Below are positions 1-13,300 of a stretch of 64,000 nt of DNA, in pieces. The DNA lies in NCBI RefSeq assembly GCF_000512585.2, contig NC_089242.1, positions 1,922,001 to 1,986,000 of the forward strand, in the 5' to 3' direction. The position numbers and the translations under genes are program-made. Numbering within the stretch: position 1 is the first letter of the stretch; each line of letters opens with the position of its first letter. Source of the DNA: Kwoniella bestiolae CBS 10118 (Eukaryota; Basidiomycota; Tremellomycetes; Tremellales; Cryptococcaceae). Below the pieces are notes generated by a model. That model was not told where the DNA came from. It saw only the letters and a program-made list of their open reading frames with translations, and did not search any database.

Positions 1-1264
1 CAACCTCTCCAATCGCTGCTTCTCCAACCGCTCTTTCTCCTCCCTTTCCAGCCTTGCATCCAGGTCTTCCTCGGTCTCTTCTCTAGGCTTTCTATCTTTC
101 CTCCTCTCGTCTTTATCCCTTCGATCTCTCTTCCTGTCCTTCTTCCTACTTCTACGTCTATCCCCATCTGAATCCTCGTCTGAGTCTGAGGTGTTTCGAC
201 GAGACTTCGATTTGCTTTTCCTTGTCCGTTCCCTGTTGGGCGAAGCGGATCGCGAGGAAGATACGGAAGGTGATCTCGCTTTGGGCTTGGCTGGCGCTGG
301 TGCCCGTCGCAGTTCTAGTTCACCACAATGCGTTATAACCACTGGGGACAAGGGTCGATCTCTTTCGTCCGTGGGCAGTTTACCGATGGTTTCGATATGT
401 TCTAGACCGTGGATGACTTTACCGAACACGCTGTGTATTCGAATTAGTATTGTAGCTCTAGACATGTTTATTGAGGAGAAGAGTGAATTGTCCGGTATTC
501 GCGCCGGGTGAAAATTAGGGGAGGAAAGGCCAACTCACACATGTTTGCCTGTAAGATGTGGAGACGGAGCAAGAGTGATGAAAAACTGAGATCCATTGGT
601 ATTTGGACCTCTGTTGGCCATCACCAAGAGTCTAAAATCGGTCCAGGGATCAGCATCAACATCGTTATTCGCTTTCTCTTCCTCTTGCTTCGATATGTTA
701 TATATAGAATGACCGCACTCACCCCTTCTTATCAACCTGTGTACCCTCTCCCTCCAACCTCTCATCCTCGAACGGTCCCCCATATATACTTTCCCCACCA
801 CTCCCGTTCTTCTTCGTAAAATCTCCTCCCTGAATCATGAAACCATCGATGACTCTATGGACGGGGCAGTTCTTGTAGTGCAGTGGAACATTGCTCGAAG
901 GGGATATCCCTTTTTCGCCTGTACAGAGGGATCTGAAGCTGGAGCATCAAAGATAGTACATGAGTATGTGTAAATCCGAGGTCAACTGTAAAAGGATGAG
1001 GAAAGAAGGAATACTCACTTCTCCGCTGTTTTAGGTACACTGTCAAATCATCTAATCAGTTTTGCTTTTGAAAGATCATCAGCACAAGATAGCTCACACA
1101 TCGTTGAACAGCTCGAACTGCAGATTAAGACTCGAACGTAAGCTCATCTCTTGTGTAATTTTGAGGGCGTGTAGAAGGGACGAAGAGTTGAAGCCACTCA
1201 CCACAACCCTTCCTAGCGGTCTATCACCCACGCTCAAGTCGAAGAAAGTCCGCGGGTTTGGCAT
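1..1264 (-). CDS. SR-type cyclophilin (peptidyl-prolyl isomerase), 3' part missing
   Basis: This is a cyclophilin that catalyses cis-trans isomerisation of Xaa-Pro bonds, with a charged RS/KR-rich tail typical of nuclear, splicing-linked cyclophilins (PPIG/CypG-like). The start MPNPRTFFDLSVGDRPLG is the usual cyclophilin opening. Across several introns I read the conserved FMIQGGDF and GGESIYG motifs, then LVMANRGPNTNGSQFFIT and FGKVIHG, which are core active-site segments. After the fold ends (HCGELELRR) the protein becomes Pro/Ser/Arg/Lys-rich, then Glu/Arg-rich, and is still open at base 1, so the C-terminus lies outside the window. I cannot tell which paralogue it is. Introns are short and start GTGAGT. 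The fold assignment is secure; the nuclear role is inferred from the RS-like tail. Confidence 0.9.
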
Positions 1265-1553
1265 GTTGCTAAGGCTCACTGGCAGATATATGCTGTATGA
1301 TACTCTGGAAGCTGTATGGAATGTACATATAGAAGGAACAATTATAAACTCAACTCGTTCAAAACAAGTCGACTTCGGTTTTTGCCAAAGTCAAGTTGCC
1401 ACGTGGCCATCGTCTCTGGCTCAAGTATGAGCACGTAAAGACGTAAATTCATACAGCAGAAACTTGTTCATCATTACTTCATATCAATTATAGTTCTATC
1501 TACTCTACAACTAACAGAGGGACAACCCTTAGCATACCAGAACAGCGTGTCCT

Positions 1554-4500
1554 CTACGCCATGCACAACCTCAGTCCCTCCAGCACAATCTCCTTATCTT
1601 CGCCCGAATCTGTGAATAAGAAGAACTCCTAAACCACCCACATTAGCTTGTGACCTACTGGCATCGCAAGACAATGTCCGAGACAATAGTCGGTTGACAA
1701 AGCTTGAGCTCACCTCTTCGCCTTTCGGTCCGTCCGAAATCACCTTGAAACTATCTTTCACCTGAGATTCCTCATATTTCTCTGAAATGTTTGATGAAGG
1801 CCCGATATATATCGTTTGAATAGGTTTGGCGTCCTGCTTACACACGAGTATCAGCCTACTTACCGACTGCTTACAATCTCTGGAATGAGAAGTAACTTCA
1901 AAATCGGATACTCACACCTTCGGTTTTGTACAGCTGCATCTCCTTAGGTAACAAATGGAAATACCTCCTTCGCCATGTCATACTCTTATACGTCTGCACG
2001 GTAACCCACTGTAATCAACACCCCGTCTCGATCAGCCGTATATTCCTTCTCCAGTGCATATGAGCATTACAAGCTATTAGGGAACATCTCGCTCACCCCT
2101 CTCAGCATGACTCCACCTTCCTTCTTCCCCTTCTCCAACAATTCTTGAATCCCTTGTTTCCTCTTTCGTTCCTCCTCGATCTTCTTCCTCTCTTCCTCTT
2201 CTCTCGCCAATATAGCTTCTTCTTCAGCGCGCTTTCTGGCTAATTCCTCTTCTTCCAATTGCTTTATTCGTGCCAGCTCAGCTTCTTCAGCCTGTCTTCT
2301 GGCTAATTCCTCGGCTTCTATTCGAGCTTTTTCTTCAGCTTCGACCCTAGCTTTCTCTTCCGCTTCTACTCTCGCTCGTTCGGCAGCCTTTTCAGCTTCA
2401 ACTCTAGCTTTCTCTTCAGCCTCTATTCTAGCTCTCTCCTCAGCTTCTTCTCTAGCCTTCTCCTCAGCTTCCACTCGTTCCCTCTCTTCATTCTCCAGCC
2501 TAGCTTTCTCTTCAGCTTCAATCCTAGCCTTTTCAGCTTGAAGCTCAGCTTCCACTCTAACCCGCTCAGCCTCCCTCGCCTCATCTTCCAACTTAATCCT
2601 CTCAAGCCTAATCCGTTCCTCCTCTATCCTCCTTTCCTCCTCAACCTTCCGTTCAGCCTCGACTCTCTCATTCTCCAATCGTTCTTGCTCCAGAGTCGCC
2701 CGTTCAGCTTCGATAGCTAATAACCTGACCCTCTCTTCCTCAGCTCTCAACGCAGCTTCCCTCTGAGCGTGCTCCTCGGCAGCTTGACTCATTTTTGCTG
2801 CCTGTAGCATCTGAGCATCATTGGATATCATAGGGGTCTCTTCGAGATCACCTTCGCCATCCTCAATCTCGTTCTCTCCATCCAGGTGATTGAGTCGTGG
2901 CTGTACTGTTACTGGTCGATGCTCCCGATCATCCTCACCCTCATCCTCCGACTGATCATAAGCCAACCTCACACTCTCCTCATCATCCTCCCTCTCCCTC
3001 TCATGTCCAATACCATTCCCATTCAATCTCTCCTCCTGATCTCTCCTAAATCGCTCCTGTATCTCATTCTCCGCTTCCAGGCTCTTCGTCCGTGCGTCAT
3101 ACAGCATCTGCTTCGCAGATGGCGAGGGCGATAATAATTTATTATTATCATTCGACTTTTCAGCCTGCGGTAGAGGTAGGCTTTGTCCATGACCCATTGT
3201 CACGCCCGACGTAGGGGTGGGGATCTCGGAATGGAGTGGTATCTGAGGTTGTTCGACCTCAGTATCATCCTCTGGAGTGATGGGTTTGGGATTGGGTTTA
3301 TCATCCTTGGGCGGAACGGGAGGAGCGTATTCCACTGTCTGATCATCCATATTCAGCTTGGGAGACCCAGGTGGAGTCTGGGTGGATGATCGTCTCCTAT
3401 GAAAAGCCTTGACCAGTGAATTATTCTTGAATCGACTTTCCCTTGGTGAATGTTTATTCACCGTTCCGTTATGCTGATGCGGCGGAGGGGGTGACGAAGG
3501 TGTATCATCGTTGGGCGTATATCTGGGAACCGAGTTACTCGAGAAAGTATTTTTCAGCCTGATTCCAAAAGACGTTTTCCTACTTCTCGGAGAGGTGGTT
3601 CCCGAGTCTTCTTTCCCGAAATATTCTGCTGATGAGATTCCCTTTTGAGAGGGCTGATCCACTCTGACAGGTGAGCCGAGGGATATGGGTGCGTTGAGTG
3701 GTGGACCTGGGGAAGATGATTTGGGAGGATCATTGAGCGATATTACCCTACGTGATGGCGAGGCATTATGAGCTAATCTAGTGGGCGAGGAAGTGAGATC
3801 ACCGTATTTTCTAGGTGAGGGATGATGCATCCCGCCATTGGTGTTTTGCCCCTCGGTGTAAGTTGCAGAAGCAGATCGTGAAGAGCTGGCAACTCCAGGA
3901 GGTAAGAACGGCATAGGACCGCCTGGAGCGAGGGGTGAGAGTGGGTTCGGGTGGTCAGAACCTGGTACGGAGTATTTCGGTTTGGGTACGGTCGAAGGTG
4001 CCGAGGATGGTTGGTTGAGGTTTAGACGTTCGGTTATGAGGTCTTCGGTTAGTTGGGAAGGGTGGGCGATGGTGATTAGGGAGGAGTAGTCCTGCAGTTG
4101 AGATAGGTTAGTTTTGGGTCGGCGCATTGTGGAGAATGTCATTGTGTATCATGAATAAGGGTCTTTAAGCACATGAGAAGAGGGCGAGGATGGACAAAGT
4201 GACATACTGGGAATAGAGAAGCTATAGATCTGGAATGAACGACTGCTCTAGCTATATTTCCAGATTGACATTAGATTAATGCTCCACGTAGTCAAACACG
4301 CATTTAGCACAGCAACTCACCTCGTTTGACACCTCTAATTATACAAGGAGCATAGCAAATCAGCATTCATCATCCATATTTACCTAATTTGGGGACACAG
4401 CCTTAATCCCAAGAGAGAAGTAGGAATGAAACTCACCCGACATTATCTCTCAAGAACAATAATACTAGACCTTTGCCCGCTATCTCCCCATATCCAAATA

Positions 4501-4817
4501 AGACATCTTGATTGGTATCTCTCAAATGCTCTTGCCAGCTCGGTAAAACGGGTTCACCGCCTGATGAGAGGACGGTGATGCTTTGCGACATTGATGGAAC
4601 GGGCGAAGAAGATGTGGGTGAGGTGGCGTAGTGGAGGAGGAACCTTGAGCGGTACAGTAAATAGATCAGCTATATAGCCTTCCGACCATATCGTTCGCTG
4701 GTGTTGAGCTGAGCTAGAGATGAGGAATGTGAGCGACTCACCAGGTTGTGGGATCACTGGGATCTTGGATCTTGTCTCTTGTACTCGCTATCTGCGGGTC
4801 TGATAGGTCTACTGACA
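1554..4817 (-). CDS. ADF-H domain / coiled coil / PH domain protein
   Basis: The start is MSVDLSDPQIASTRDKIQ. The first four exons (about 4817 down to 4205) encode an ADF-homology domain of the Abp1/coactosin kind, ending in RARA..HSRSIASLFP. The next exon starts at 4091 with DYSSLITIAHP and completes that domain. A long Ser/Pro-rich disordered region follows, then about 200 residues of Glu/Arg/Ala coiled coil (repeats of EEKARVEAEEKAR type). The last exons encode a PH domain: GWVTVQTYKSMTWRRRYFHL, then KPIQTIYIG, then a C-terminal helix EDKEIVLEGLRLCMA before TAG at 1554. ADF-H binds actin and PH binds phosphoinositides or proteins, so a membrane-to-actin adaptor is a reasonable inference. 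There is no SH3 domain as in Abp1. I do not know a named yeast counterpart. Confidence 0.8.
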
Positions 4818-5469
4818 TTTTGGAGATGGGTCAAAATCAGTGTGCCAATCTATTCCTGGTTCTATAATGTATGTTTACAGTGCAAGTAAGAGTAAGAATA
4901 GGATGCGACGAGGTAGTGACGTTTGGAGTGCAAGTAGGATGTTGTTTTTGTTAGCTCATTCGCTCAGGCACGGTTCAATGAATGGTCTTTCTTTTCCTTT
5001 TTGTTGCCTCGATACTGGATAATGCGAAAGGTTTCGTTCCTTGCTCACTTGAATTACCCATCATAGTGGGGATTGATTGATGGTGAGAAGTGATGATGAT
5101 TTGCATAGATGGGTGGGAAAGAATAGCCATCAGCAGTAACTTGAGGTGATAGGCTGGTCTTTTGTCTTTTGTCTCTATTTCTCTGGTTGATATTCCATCC
5201 TTGCAGATCAAAGGATGGCACCTTTCACTCTCATTTCGCACGGTCACAGTCATGCTCATGCTCGTGTTCTTATCTTGTCCATGCTCATGTCAAATATGTT
5301 GAGATGCAACCACGAGACCATCCGGTGCATCGGTGCATCGGTGCGTCGATGTTGGGTGTTGGCCCCAAGTTCAAATCTTGACTGGTTCTTCCTCCACCGT
5401 ACCTATAGCGGACAAAGGCATGCATACATGTGACCCTCCTAATCCACATCTACATCTAATATCTATAAC
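4818..5469. other. Intergenic, promoter of the ADF-H/PH gene and 3' end of the hydrolase gene
   Basis: Both flanking genes are on minus, so this stretch should hold the promoter and 5' leader of the ADF-H/PH gene and the 3' UTR of the hydrolase. Open frames here have no protein-like composition. I see only short CATGCTCATG-type simple repetition near 5250-5290. Confidence 0.5.
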
Positions 5470-7612
5470 CTACAACCCCTGTATAACCCCCGTCTCACCC
5501 TCATCTCCCTCCCCCTCGATCTCCTCACCTTCCCTCAAAACCCTCCATCCCCGTCTCTGCAATCCAGGTATATCATGCCCATCCCCCTCCTTCACCCACT
5601 CCCCTCCTTCCTCCTCGGTGATGTTTACCTCACCACCAACCACGTCCAGATCCCTGGCTGCGGCTGTTAGATACTCCGATACAGGCTTGAGTACCCAACG
5701 CTGCTTTGATTTCTTAGGTGACCACAGTGGGAAGGGACCGTCAAACCATCCTAGGTGTCCTCCTGAGCCTGTTATGGCTGTTATGACGTGTGTGGATGAT
5801 TTGAGTTCTTCCAGTGGGAGAGCGGCTATGTTCATACATTTATAAGTCATAGCTTCTGCTAGAAGCGATGAGAAGGATGATACTCACTACAATCTACCAC
5901 TGGATCATCGAATGCATTGATAGCAAGCAGAGGTCTAGATCAATAACCCAAGCCAGTATCATCAGCTAACATGCTCAGAACCAATTATACAGCTGATGCA
6001 GATTTCGTACAAGCCAGAACAACCACTCACACTCGTACACCACCAATCAGCCTCTTCGGACTAGCCCACCTATAATACTCCTCCGCATCCCCGAAAGGCC
6101 AAGCACCTATACCCCTCGGTCCCCCAATCTTACAAACCATCAGATCATCCACCTTCCTCAACCTCGTATGCGATCCCATATCTTTTCTCTGAACTTTCAA
6201 TTCTTCCATAAACTCCTTAACGGGACTATCATCCGCGTCAAACACGGTAGGATTGGAGTCGTAAGCTTTGAAAAACAATTTCAAGACGTTTTGACCCAGT
6301 GCCGAGGAGTAGACGCGAGAATGGAACCAGTCGTGATCCAATTTATGCGACATCAAGGATAGATCCCATGGACATCCTAAGATCACTCCGGCGGATAATA
6401 AGGAGGAGTCGCCCGCTTCGCCTAGGTATCTGGATAAGACTGATGCGCCTAGGGAGAAGCCGATACCGAATAATGGAGAGGAGGGATATCGGTGGCGGAG
6501 GTGATGCAGGGATAGCGCTAGGTCCATGGTGGTTCCGGCTGAATACATCTGAGCGGAGGTGACTGGAACGCCGGCGCCTGAAAGTCAGAAGAACGGGAGT
6601 ATCAGTGCTGTACCTCAGATGCGAAGGACAGAAGAGAAGGGCGTTATTGACTTACATCCCCGGAACTAAAGATGAGAGACATATCAACTTGTGCTGGCCA
6701 AAAAGACGAAGAAAGCTGAATTGCAACTCACGTTGATGACAGCTGCTCTCGCGCCCAAACCTCCGCCCACTTTCGGTCTGACCACCCAAGAAAGTATATT
6801 TCGAACGTAGGACTCATGACTCCCACCAGTCAGACCATGACACACAACTACGGTCGGTATGTCTTCGGGAAGGGATTGATGATTCTCAGGCGTAACATCT
6901 ATTCCACTGACGAACTGTATAAGTTCGGTCACCCTTGGGATATGTGGGGAAGGGGAACTTACATCGTACCTCCATCTGGCAGTCGCAGATACGTTCTACA
7001 CGCTCAAATAATTAGCATATGTACACGAGCATACGACAAGCATTATTGACATAAACCCACCTCACATAATGCACTTTATCTACTTTGGTGAAATCTCCTA
7101 ATACCGTGAAGAACGTTTGAAGGTGACCACTAAGCGAAAGGAGATATCAGCATAACATCACAGCCCTTTCTGTGTTATATACATTTACAATGGTCTTCTT
7201 TCTAACTTGTCTACGTGCTTGATTTGAAAACTGTATCAACTCACTTAGGAGCCCACCAAGCAGGTTTGAAAACCCCCCTCAAACTCTCCACATTATCCCT
7301 CACCCACCTATCCACCCTTATCTCCTTCTTTTCACGTAAGAGGATGGAAGCCGGTCTGGAAGGTACGATCTGCACTATCTGTCTAATATAGTTTGCGATC
7401 CCCATCAACCCAGTCAAAGCGAAGAAGAGTTGAGAAGGGAAAGTAAATAGTTCTTGTAATTTGAATAGGAATATATTCGGTGCGGATCGTTTGGCAAATG
7501 GTTTGAATTGGTCTGCAGAGGAAGGGGAAGAAAGGAGATGATCTATCTCTTCGTCTATCTCTGATTCTGAATCTATGTGTTCTGTTTCCGTTGGTGGGTG
7601 AGAGAATGGCAT
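5470..7612 (-). CDS. Alpha/beta hydrolase of the EMB8/YheT type (Eht1/Eeb1-like)
   Basis: This is a serine hydrolase of the family that includes bacterial YheT, plant EMB8 and yeast Eht1/Eeb1/YMR210W, which make or cleave medium-chain fatty acid esters. From MPFSHPPTETEH the N-terminus has one hydrophobic stretch (FPSQLFFALTGLMGIANYI), then the family signature HLQTFF and, after an intron, TYLRLPDGG. The oxyanion region is VVVCHGLTGGSHESYVR. The nucleophile elbow is GFSLGAS, the acid is in AINAFDDPVV, and the catalytic histidine is in GSGGHLGWF, so the triad looks complete. The C-terminal tail is Glu/Gly-rich and ends at 5470. At least five introns interrupt it. Family is secure; the substrate is not shown by the sequence. 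Confidence 0.88.
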
Positions 7613-10361
7613 CTGAAGGGTAGGCCGGAATGATTGAAGATGGAGTGGGGTGTTCGGTATTAGGAAGATGTCCTGATTGAAATTGAAGGGCGCGGAGCGG
7701 AAGTAGACTTGCCGAGAGATTGGAGATCTGATCTAATTTGATGGAAGATGGATGTTGATGGATGAGTTGATGAGAGCGAGGAAATGAAGTTGAATCAACA
7801 TGACCCATCATTAATCAACGACATCACCATTATTTTGCACGGCTAATCTCCGGTTATTCAGGATATTAACATTGAATCAAATCAAATCATGACACACACG
7901 CACAAACCACGTTTTACCATGACACGAGGTCCATGCGTTCTGTTTTAAGCTTGTTTCGTTGTTGAAGTGTAACCTTGACAACTGGAATTTTACACAGTTT
8001 CTCTCTACACAAACGAGATACTGCCCCGACATATACAAACGACCTGAGGTGAAAGAACACGCAACACTTTCTCAAGCTGACTGCTTGTGTACGATCCACA
8101 CAGGGGAAGTTGGCTATCGGAACGAAGCTCATCTCCTATCGCTCACTTGCAACCCATCTCGACCATGTCCGCAACTTGACGACCAACCTGCAAACCTGTC
8201 CTCTTCCGATCAGATCGATCACGTCCCCATAGTCCCGTTCCTATCAGCTCGAACCATAAAGTAAACACCCACCCATCCTTTCACCGGTCGGACCGTAGAC
8301 GTTGAGCCCCTTACCAGGGCCATTTGATTTGATCCGAAACACATACACACCACTCACCCTTCCCCCACTTTGCGCATTTAGAGTTTATGCGTTATGCGTC
8401 ATATAATGGAAAAGGGGGGATTCGGAGTAAGTCAACTTTAAACTGATTGAATTCTCCTTTCCTTCAATCCTTTGTGGTGAAGTAAACGAGGCGAGGCGGA
8501 TATGTTTCTTTTTTACATTGTCAGTGCTTGTTTCAAGATGACATATCGACTGCGAGTACCATTACAAGATGGGATGTTCCCCTCCTTCTCCCAGGTTACC
8601 ACTTCTTTGGTTCTTTCGAGTTGATCAGATATGTCCTGAGATACTCACTGTACCATCATTTCGGGACCTGTTACAGAACACGTATGAATACCCTGATCAG
8701 ACGTTTATCGCATACTATACTGACGAGGTTTGATGGGGTGATGGAACTGTGATGGGAGCGAGTAGGATCATATGGGATGATACACGATCAATGATAACCA
8801 TACTCATCCATTGATTTTCGTAATTATCATCGTCTGTTCCTCACCATCATCATCATCATCGTTTATCCCGTTCCTATCAAACGCAGACAAGTCTTGAGGA
8901 CTGTGTCTCCACCCTACGCTCCTTAGACAAGCTCCCCTCACGCTCATTTAATCGGTAAATTCAGTCCCAGTCATCTGGACCACAAGCTTCACGATCGTCG
9001 GCAAAAGGTTCGACAAAGAGGTGATTTCCAGACTCGGTCCTGTGACGGAAGGAAGGAACGATGGTGTAGGGCGTTCCTCTCTGGGTGATTGCCAGCTGGA
9101 GATCGTGATCAAGATCAAAGATCGGCTCGCTTGTGAATGACAGTAACCTAACGGTGTCGATCATCGTATGTACCATATGGGCTTCATCGAGGCGAAGTGG
9201 ATTGGATCTAGAACTTGGGTGATATACTCGGCATTGGCGTGGATATGGATAGATATAGTTTAGCTCGTTTTTCATGGAAAGAGTGAGGTGAGTGTGTTAC
9301 CGTGCTATGTCTGTATTGTTTATTACCTTAAATCCTCGCTACGATAGTAGTGAAAAGTTCAGAGGTATATGCTTCTACCTCCTTTTCCTCTTTTCCACGT
9401 ACAATATACATCTAATCTCTTCCTTTATTCTATACTCACTCTTTCTCCTCCTTTATCATCGTCTTCCATATCTTCTCTGGAAACGCCTTTCTCCCCATTC
9501 TCGCCGATCTGACTATTCCAACTCGCCCACTTCTTCTCACGACCCGATACATCTTTGAAGAAATGGACTCGTCTCCTTTGTGATTCATTAGTTTCGTTTC
9601 GTTTGCTTTTCCAGCTCCCCCTTGTCATCCTTCCTTCGCTCTCTTCGCTCTTACATCTCGGGTTCACTTACTCTGAATGATTCACCCGTGAATTCTAGAT
9701 TATCAACCTACCACTTCAGTATACCTTATCAAATTGATTCACCCTTATATCCCACAGTCAACGTCACGGCTCAACATTCGCATCCGAGCTCACGGTCCTC
9801 AAGAGGAAGAACAAAAGATTAACTCCCCCTCATCTTATCCTCGGGTCAGGTTATACACCCCCCTTACCTACCATACGTCACATATTCGCAACTCACCCCA
9901 TCTGGACCAGACCAGCTGTACGGATTTTCCCACCAGCTCGATCAAGTCACCTCCAAACCTACCTTTGACATCCACCTCCGTACTGTATCAACTGATACGT
10001 CCACAAGGTCCGTTCCTTTATCCTTCAATCCACTCAACATCAGCAAGTGGAATATACAGCTACCTCATATAATTTCCTTCCAACGCATTCGCAGTTCAAT
10101 TACGAAGCCTTTCTCCTCATCTTTCTTTCCCTGGAGGAACCAGCGAGATTGCCATATTCAACTATCTTTATTTCTGTCTTATCAATCTTGGGCATATCTA
10201 GCTTCCAAATTGTATCATTTGATCACCAAGAAACGAAGTGAGTCACCCATCGCAGTAAACGTTCATCCTCCTTGTAAACATGCCTTGTTCTGATCAGTGC
10301 TTGTTACAGAAGAATCACCACACTCATTTCACAGCCACTCTCTTTTTCTTCGACGAACAGG
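7613..10361. other. Long non-coding stretch: divergent promoter and probable leader of the homeobox gene
   Basis: This 2.7-kb gap lies between two divergent genes (hydrolase on minus, homeobox gene on plus). No frame shows a conserved protein pattern. The part after about 9350 is pyrimidine-rich on plus and holds several ATG-started open frames of 60-110 codons that overlap one another, as expected of a long 5' leader with upstream ORFs. A GTGAGT donor at about 10238 followed by CAG/TTACAG sites before 10312 suggests a leader intron just before the homeobox start. An unbroken 104-codon minus frame at 8961-9275 is the only other candidate and has no recognisable domain. Confidence 0.5.
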
Positions 10362-13300
10362 ATGTCGCCAACAGCTTCACCATTCAGATTCCCCCATGCA
10401 GTAGACCATGAGGGCGATCATCAGATAATTGATCCCTCTTCCCTGCAACTACCTTCGTTTACCCCAGCTTCATCCAACACATCGGGTGGAACACCAGAAT
10501 GCAGCTCGGACAACAATATCACACCTCAACCTACTAACAACTTGGACAATCCAACTTCAGCTCCTCCGTTCTGGACAAACACAGATATGAACAATCCAGC
10601 TCAATCCTCATCCAACCTGCCGATGACACCACTCTGGTCGTTCGATCATCTCAACAATCCCTCCAGTACTGGTACTGCCACCCCCTCCATTGACAATTCC
10701 AGCAGTTCAGGTGGAATGGACTCAACGCATACTACACCAGCTTCAGCAAGTGCCAAATTCCAATACCCCTTTTCAGCCACACCTGCTAAGACTACCAATC
10801 CCAACATGTTATTTCGGAACAACGACCTGGTCCAAACTCCCTCTACGGCAAATACACAATGGTCCGGCCCTACCAATCCAGCATCAGCTATCGACCATTC
10901 GTTTATGCCACCTCCGCCGCCAAACACATCCTCATCACACGGGATGCACCATACCTCACATATGTCCTTGACGGGATTATCGCCGATGTTAGCTGGGTTC
11001 ACCACCTCCAGTCCGACCTTCGATCAGAACCTACAAAGTCAAAGTACCGGACCTGGGTCGGTAGCGCAGTCTCCTATAAACCCACAGATCCACCGACCTG
11101 GTGGACCTATTCGGACCTTCTCAGCCAGTGCAGCAATTCCTCAAACCAGTAGGAAAAGGTCAAACACCCTGATGACTCTGGCTTCCTCCACGCCATCTTC
11201 CTCATCATCCGCCACACCCAACTCTTACCCCTACCCTTCGCCCAGATTCCCCAGCTCACTCATGAATACCCACTCTCACGTTCACCCCTCGAGCTTGTCC
11301 CAGCCTAATCGACTGAACAGACAACCCTCCGTACCTATCATGACTGGCGAACCGATCAAACGGGTGTTCCATCCGAGTCCTGCAACTGCCATTTCTCCAG
11401 CGATCGGGGTGGACCTCGGACACTTGCCGATTGATGATGGCTATGGGGGTAGGATGGGTATGGGTATGGGTATGGGTATGCCGATGGGGTATAACAGTAT
11501 GCGTATGGGTATGAACATGGGGATGGGAATGGGCATGAGAGCTACGCCGCCGATGGAAGCTAAGCCGCCGAGGTTCAAGCCTACAAAAGAACAGTTGGAA
11601 ATTCTGATCAAATCGTATGAGGAGAATAAGTGAGTGGCTATCTAAATTCATACTGGATTACGCAGACTCAACTGACTGATGGTTGTGGTGTTTCCAGAAA
11701 CCCCGATGGACCTGCTCGAGAAGCTCTAGCCAAGCGTCTAGGTCCCGATGTTCGTCCCAAAACCCTTCAGATCTGGTTTCAGAATAGGTAAGCTCGATGC
11801 CACACGTCGTAGTCTCATCTCACAGCTGACAGTATGCTTCGTCAGACGATCAAAGTCACGAGCCAAAGAAAGAGATGCCAATGTGCCTAAACCATCACAT
11901 ACCCGTGGTGGAAGTTCGTCTCTCGGACACCGATCCTCGGCGTCTACAAGTACATCGAAAGGAGGCTCGAACAAAGGAGTAGACCTGGAGGCTTTGAGGG
12001 GTTTGATTCATGATGAGGATCGTATGTGCCACCCCTTCCTGACTTGTGTTTGCGTTTCAGCTCAGCTGATCAAAGGGTTGGTTGACAACAAATAGCAAAC
12101 CTTATAATCCTCCCAATAACCGTGTTGTCCATTGCCAACTGGACGAGATTCCTCATGCCAGGTACAGGTATCTCACATCCTGACTTGGCAGCTTCGTTGC
12201 GGTTCCCTCATTCTGCTCAACCGTCTCTCTACCTCTATGTGGTCCATCAAACGGATACATTCAGGATTGAGATACCCATCAATACCACGGCGATGTTAAA
12301 TTTGCAATCTGTGCAGAATCCCTCGCTCAATACCGAAGCTGTTGCGATCAGCTTTGAGCTGTCTATGAACACTGCTAAATACGCTGCGTGGCATGAAGAT
12401 GATGCGCAAACGCATGGCGGAGTATGGAACGAAGTTGGTGATTTCACTGGAGGAGAGACGAATGGTGGTGGGAAAGTGGAATTGACAGGTGATAAGGAGG
12501 TGAGCAGGATCATCGATACATGATCATCGTCGACATCAGGACTGACGATCATCTTTGAATTGCAGGTTCTACTTGGGGCCTTCTCAAGCGTCCAGCAACA
12601 CCTATCGAACAGCACCTACCCCAAGCCTATGGGGGGTATTGCACCAGTCCGATCATCCTCCGGAAACTCTTGGAAATTCCCCTCGATGTCAACCTCCACG
12701 TCGTTCTCATCAGGTCCTGGTGGTGTTCAGACTCCACCTTTAGACCTACCTATACTGAGCCACTTGCACTCCTCAACCCAACAGCATCAGAGACAAAGAT
12801 CATTCTCTCAACCTGATCTACCATCCTCATCTTCGGGCGGCAGTGGAGATTCAGGATCAGGTTCTCTGAGTGAATTTGAATATACTAGCAAAGCCGTGCA
12901 TTTCTCACAGAATCAACCCGGCACGTCTGGACAGGTACCATTACCACTACCACTCACTGGTGCTAGTACCAGTACCAACCCCGGTACGGCAAGTACGTTC
13001 GTTAATATCGATTATACCTCGACTCAACCATTCTCCTCATCCTGGAATTCACCCGATCTCAACCTTCCCATGAACGCTGGATCGGCCTGGGGATTCCCAC
13101 AAAACACGGACAACTCATTCGCCTCTACCCTCAATCCATCTTCTCTATCTACTACGGGTCCAGCTGGCAGAACGGGTTTCAACCAGTTTGCGACGCTAAA
13201 TTCGGGCATCAACCCACATAACTCTCAGCATATCTCGGGCGACCAGAGCGAAGGTTCGAGTGAGATGGATTTGGGTACGCCACCATTCGAGTTTGAAGAT

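Noticed and set aside
5333..5845. 170-codon plus frame
   Set aside because: It lies opposite the last exon of the alpha/beta hydrolase, whose catalytic motifs are clear on minus.
8961..9275. 104-codon minus frame in the long gap
   Set aside because: Unbroken and moderately protein-like, but single-exon in an intron-rich genome, with no recognisable family.
11455..11545. Gly-Met repeat as a separate element
   Set aside because: It is an in-frame GGTATG repeat inside the homeobox exon and is best described as low-complexity protein.
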